Made by a program: the position numbers and the translations under genes
Shown: positions 13,501 through 19,500 of the stretch, in pieces
How the letters are laid out: every line of letters starts with the position of its first letter
How positions within the stretch are numbered: the stretch's first letter is position 1
DNA from: Halichondria panicea
Lineage: Eukaryota; Porifera; Demospongiae; Suberitida; Halichondriidae
Length of the DNA: 64,000 nucleotides
Assembly (NCBI RefSeq): GCF_963675165.1
Contig: NC_087381.1
Span: 1,984,001 to 2,048,000 of the forward strand
Reading direction: 5' to 3'
The notes under the pieces: generated by a model
What the model saw: only the letters and a program-made list of their open reading frames with translations
The model's database searches: none
Told to the model about the DNA's origin: nothing

Positions 13501-16500
13501 CTTCACTGACACCACTGGACAGAGACAGAGCTCCATTGACAGGCCTAGACAGTTGGCCACATTTTGGAACTGTGAAAAGAAGTGCGAATGGAAAAATAAA
13601 TCATAGCAATAAATTTTGAAATCTGAAGAATGATTGGCATCCCTTTAGGGTAAGTATTTCATAAAATCGTTGAATTTTGACTCTAATAAAGGCGACCTAG
13701 CATATTCAATAGATTCTGTTACAACAATAATTCAACGCTTGTTACAATAAAAGAAAACGTAGCTGCTTCTGAAATTCCTTATATTATCCTCTGCAGTCAA
13801 AAGTTCATGCTACTGACCTTCACAAGTTGGCATGTCTGGTACCCATAGTCCGTTGTTGCCACAGGATCGAATAGTGGAGCCAATCAAAACTAGTCCCTCG
13901 TCACACAAGTAAGAAGCCACGTTACCAACAGTGGTACCAGAGGGTGTGGCCACATTGCCATTGGAGGGCGAGGAGAGGGGACCACAGTTGGTTACTAAGC
14001 AATGGAGAACAAAAGCGGTTAACATTCTGAGGTGCCAATATCAGCTCTTCAATATTGTTTTTAATGCATGCACTGAAGGAAGAATAGAACTACACAATAA
14101 AAATAACAATGGCCATGCATTCAATTAAGCTGCTGTAAATTCTCTCTTACCATCTGTGTCTAGTATGGTGACGATGGCAGTGCTTATTTCCAGGGAAACA
14201 TCATCTCCAGCTGTGAGTGTGACGTTGAACAGTTCGGATGATTCTGGTGTGGTGTCTTGTATGAGCTCAATTGTTAGAGGTACACTCCAAACTCCAGGGA
14301 ACAGCATTAGGGAACCACTGGTACCAGTGACATCATTGCCATCTGTATGTGTGGTTGGTTGTACATGGCACAATAGTTTGGATCGATACCAACTAATTAA
14401 CAACCAAAAATTACAATCAAAACAATATTCAACTGTACTGTGTTTATTTAACCCTTCATACGTCACGGGGCACGATTGTGCCCTGCAGCAGCGGTAGCTA
14501 TTACTGTATTGTGGGTACTTTTCGTGTGGTAAAAATTTCGTTCAACTCGAAAACATGGATTTTAATTTCTGCACTGCATTGATTGCATTTCGGTAAGTGC
14601 GTTTTGTGGAGGTCAGCTTGCCCACGAAAATTACCCGCTATATACAGTACTAAAATCTATTGGAGACTCAGGAGTGAAATCTGTAGCTAAGGCATTTTAC
14701 TGCACATTGTTACTAGGGAATACACTAGAGTGCAACCTCACTATGCATATAATCATCACACTCTGATCCAGTATCAGAAGTAGCTTGGCGGAGGTATAAT
14801 GATCGAAATGTCACGAATAGTCTATTTAAGAACCATTGTCTAGCTTATGAGCAGAACGCTTGAAATAGGGCCTTCTGAGCTGTAGAATGAAGCTCAAGCT
14901 AGTGTCCTCAGTACAATCTAAAACCAACTTTGAGTCAAAGCGTTACAGTCTGCAACAACCAGAGACACTAGTTCGATTGAGCAGTGTCCGTCGTCATCCT
15001 TTTTTCCCGCCAAAATCTCAAAGTGACCTGATTAGAGCCTCGCTTTGCTCGGAATTATTACATTGTCAGCAGTGGGTGAGGCTACAAGAATTTTGCAAAA
15101 CTAGCAAAAACTCATCGTGAACTAACCGTGGTTTGATCCTACTCGAGAAAAGAAACCCTCTTGTGCATGATCACGAGCTCTCTTTTGTTACAATACTGCA
15201 TGTGAGCTAGCAATATAGTGTAGTAAGTGTGTCTAGCTATAGAGAACAACTCTGCAGCAAACATCTTGCTGACTTAACCACACACACTATCTTCTTTTAC
15301 ACATGCATGATGATAATTATGCATGTAGTCACAACTATCAAGTGTAGTGTCTGGAATCTCTTCGGCTTTAGAAACATCTCTTCACTTTAATTTAACTGGA
15401 TTGCTAGGCAACCAAACATTCAATTATGACACTTCACCAAATAATTTCTGGCTATAAATTTTTCCCACACTGTCTAACACTAATTTCTGAGTACATAAAG
15501 CGTACAGTTAAAATTAATCTGACGGCAAAGGGTTATTTATAACTAAGGAAATAACTATTAGGCACTACGCTACATAATAATTATTATGAATTATGTGTAT
15601 TTAGTGTTTATATGAAAGTACGTATGTACAAGTAGTTGATATTGATAGAGAGAGCCACAACCACGTTTGCTGGATACAGAGAACCAGAATGTATAATATA
15701 CGTATGATACATAGAAGCGTTTTGCTGTTCTTATAATTTATCTCTACATACCTTGTGTGTTTTCTTCTTCCACAGTGTAACCGACAATGACTGGGTCGGG
15801 GTTAGCACCATTGCTATTGACAACAAGAACAGCTACTCCAGCCTCCTCCACAGCGGTGAAGCTACTCTGAGAAAATCCAACTCGAGCAACTGCAGAGGAG
15901 AGAGAATTATCAAATGGTCTGTTTCTCCTTCTCCGGCTAGGAAAAGGCAGAAATCTAAAAAGAAGGAAGATATGAAATTATCAAACCATGCAACCATATA
16001 CTATAGCTTTCTTACAGAACATAAATCTACTTTTATGTCTAAGTTGAATTATACCCTGTCTTGAATCATTGTCCTCAATCTGAAAATCAATAGTAGAAGT
16101 TTCGATGGTGACTCTGTCAGGAACTCCAGACAACAGAGACAGCTGCACTCCAAACCTCTCGTTTATTTCTCCCTCAAACACTCCATCGTCATTGACTACG
16201 ATGAGTCCTTCAAGGATTGATGATAGTGAAGAAAGTGTGACTGGCTCATTTAAAGCAGCCACATAGTCCTCCAGATTTGAGTCTCCACCTGTGGTGATGA
16301 GAATGAGCAAGTAAAAATATAAAGTATAATACTATACTATAATAATTATAGTAATAATTATATCGAGGCCAATTAATGCGTAATCAATCATTGTATACCA
16401 GTATTAAATTTTCGATTAATGGAAACGAGCAATTTGGAATTCACCTTCGAAATTCTGTATTATTAGTATTCAGCTGCCCCTTACAAAAATGTTTAAGTGC

Positions 16501-19500
16501 GGCACGCATGCTGCACACTAGCAATAATGAGTGCAGCACACAAGCAAACAATTTTCAAGTGCAGGATAAGTGCAACATGAGATCTGATTTCCAATTACAT
16601 TTTCATGCGTGCTACACGCATGAAAACTGCATGCGTGTAAGTTGCGCACATTAGGCACACATCAAACTTTCCTACAACGACTTGCACGTATGCCACACAC
16701 ATGCAAGTTGCACACGTGTAGGCTGCGCACATTAGGCACACATCAACTTTTATAGCAGTGACTTACACGTATGCCACATACGTGCAAGTTGCACACGTGT
16801 AAGTTGCGCACATTAGGCACACATCAACTTTAATAGAAGCGACTTACACGTATGCCACATACGTGCAAGTTGCACACGTGTAAGTTGCGCACATTAGGCA
16901 CACATCAACTTTAATAGAAGCGACTTACACGTATGCCACACACATGCAAGTTGCACACGTGTAGGTTGCGCACATTAGGGACACATCAAACCGTTATAGC
17001 AGTGACTTGCACGTATGTCACATACATGCATAGACAGCTGCACATCAGTTAAACTAGCAGCTGCCCCAATTTTTGAAACTCTGTCTCTGCAAGCTCTTTT
17101 AGAATGGACAGTATGATAGATACAAAGGAGAGCAAATTCAAGACTACTTTTGCTTGACATTGGTGAGTTTTGTCTTGTTGGCTAAAGGTTCATGTTTTTA
17201 GCACATTAATTTTAGGAATTAAAGTGTATTTACAGCAAGGTACAGTCTAATTTTAGTGGCTTAGCCTACTAAGTATTTATGCTTCCCTGTGGGCTGTAGC
17301 ATTCTTCTTAATGCCAATAATACTATATAGGTGGAAAAAAAGAACTACAAAAGACAAAGAAAGAGCTCGCTAAAAGTTCCGTAGTTGATTAACACGTAGT
17401 GGAAGGCAACAAACAGGCTGAAAATCCAATACTCAAATTGAAAAGAAAGAGAGAAGAGAAAGAAGCCGAAGAGCTACCAGCTTCAAAGAAATATGAAAAG
17501 CACGAACAGTTGATCACAGCCAAAGATAGTAACAGTAACACAGTAACAAGTTAAGACCAAAAGACCAAAAGAGCTTCAAACTAGCCCAAACGATAATTCT
17601 TGAACAAAGTTAGCTTGTACTGCATTCTAGTGCATAATTATGGATCTGTACGCGTGTTTCCATGGCAGCAACTTTTAATACTGGCATTCAAGTGGCACGT
17701 ATGCTGCATGTATGTAGAATATGGGTAGCACGCGTGCTCAATATGCGTAATATAGGTGCAAAATGAAAGCACCAATTGTAAGTGGCATGTGTGCAGCACG
17801 CATGTACATTGCATGCCGTTAAATGCGTGCTGCACACATGTGGGAAGCACACAACCTTCAAATACGAGCAGCACACAAGCAGGCTACATACATGAGACAC
17901 ACGTGCAGCACATGTACCACAGCTATAACAGTTGCACTCATTCTGCACTCGTCCCACGCCTATGTCTAAAATACACCATGCAGCACACAAGCAGCACAAA
18001 TGCTAAACAAATGCCAGACACGTGCAAGATGTAAGTGCACGTGTGTTGCTGTTATGTGCTGCATGCGTGCTGCTCATATTGCATTTTTGTAAGGGGCGCT
18101 CCACACAAATTAATTGTATGCAGAGCAATTCAATTACAATACTTAATTTTTTTGGTATGTAGCAATGAGTATCTAAAGAGAAAACCATAACCATATACCT
18201 CAGTAAGCCATGCAATACCTGTGGCGTTGATGTTGTATGTAGAGTACACTAGATCCACTGGTATCCCTAGTTCACCAGAGAGCAGTCTGATATTGAACCG
18301 AGCACTGCCTCCTCCCTCCCGAATAACACTCCTCACACCTTCAAGCACAATCACAGCAGCTGGAAAGAAAGAAAAAATAGCGTTTTTATGTGTAAAAGTG
18401 TATCCAAAACCTAAAAAAAGCACCACTCTATACATGCACAGATGCTAAACCAAGTCATCAAACCAACGTTGCTCCAGTTTGTGTATATGCTGGTTATCTG
18501 TACCCACACAAATTAATAAACATTAGAGCATTAACTTACTATCTAAGTCATTGATGGTGATCTGAGCCACATCTCTTCCAATGACAATGTTCCCACTGGC
18601 AGCGTCTTGTTGGGAGGTTGTCAAGGCGATAGAAAATGTCTCATCTCTCTCAACTAGACCATCAGGAATGATCATTATCATTATTGGTACAGACGAGGGA
18701 CCATCGGGACTGAACATGACTATCTGATTGATGCCAATATAGTCGATATTCTCTGAGGAGAGACAGAGAAGAGACATAATTATTAAAAGCTACAAAAGTG
18801 GTGCCAATAGCTGAAAAGCCTACTGGTTTTAACAATATTATAGTGGTATAGTTCTCGAGGACAATGGCATCCACATACTTATAAACTTTGAATATATATT
18901 CGGTCACATCATTACAATAGAGTATATTGACCCACGCTCTATTAGGACATCAATGAACATAAGAGTAGATATCCAGTATATATACCTTTTGCAGATCCAC
19001 TCTGGCTTATTAGCTGCAATTCAACAGTTCTGTCGAGGACACCATACTCCAACGACACTTGTACAACAGAATCTGACTCGTTTGTGGAGTATGTTGCTTG
19101 TAGGAAACTGAACACAGCAACTGAAGTGAAGTAATGACATACAGCTTGTACTGTCGTGAAACCACCAATAACAGAATTTAGCCTACAACATGCATGCTGA
19201 ATAAAATACAGTAGTTAATCAAATGTATAGCTCATACTATTCCATCTGTTTACATGCTCTACTGAAATATTGCTCGTCGTTTGAATGCATGCGAGATCTC
19301 ACCATCATCATCAGTGATAGTAACCATGGCAGCTGCGTCTATCACATTCACAGGAAACATTCCATCTAGGGCCTCAATCTGAAGACTTAACTGCTCCACA
19401 TTCTCCACAACTTCATCGTTCATAATGAGCAGTGTTCCCTCGTACTGCAGCTCCTCAATGGCAAAGGTAATCACTTCATCAATGCTCTGATAGTCCCTAC

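Noticed and set aside
16610-17035. Evenly spaced repeats that might suggest a CRISPR array
   Set aside because: The full 81-bp unit repeats without unique spacers, inside a transposon of a eukaryotic genome.
17638-18034. Cys/His-rich open frames on both strands resembling zinc-finger text
   Set aside because: They arise from repeated TGCAGCACACATG-like motifs of the transposon end and have no finger spacing.
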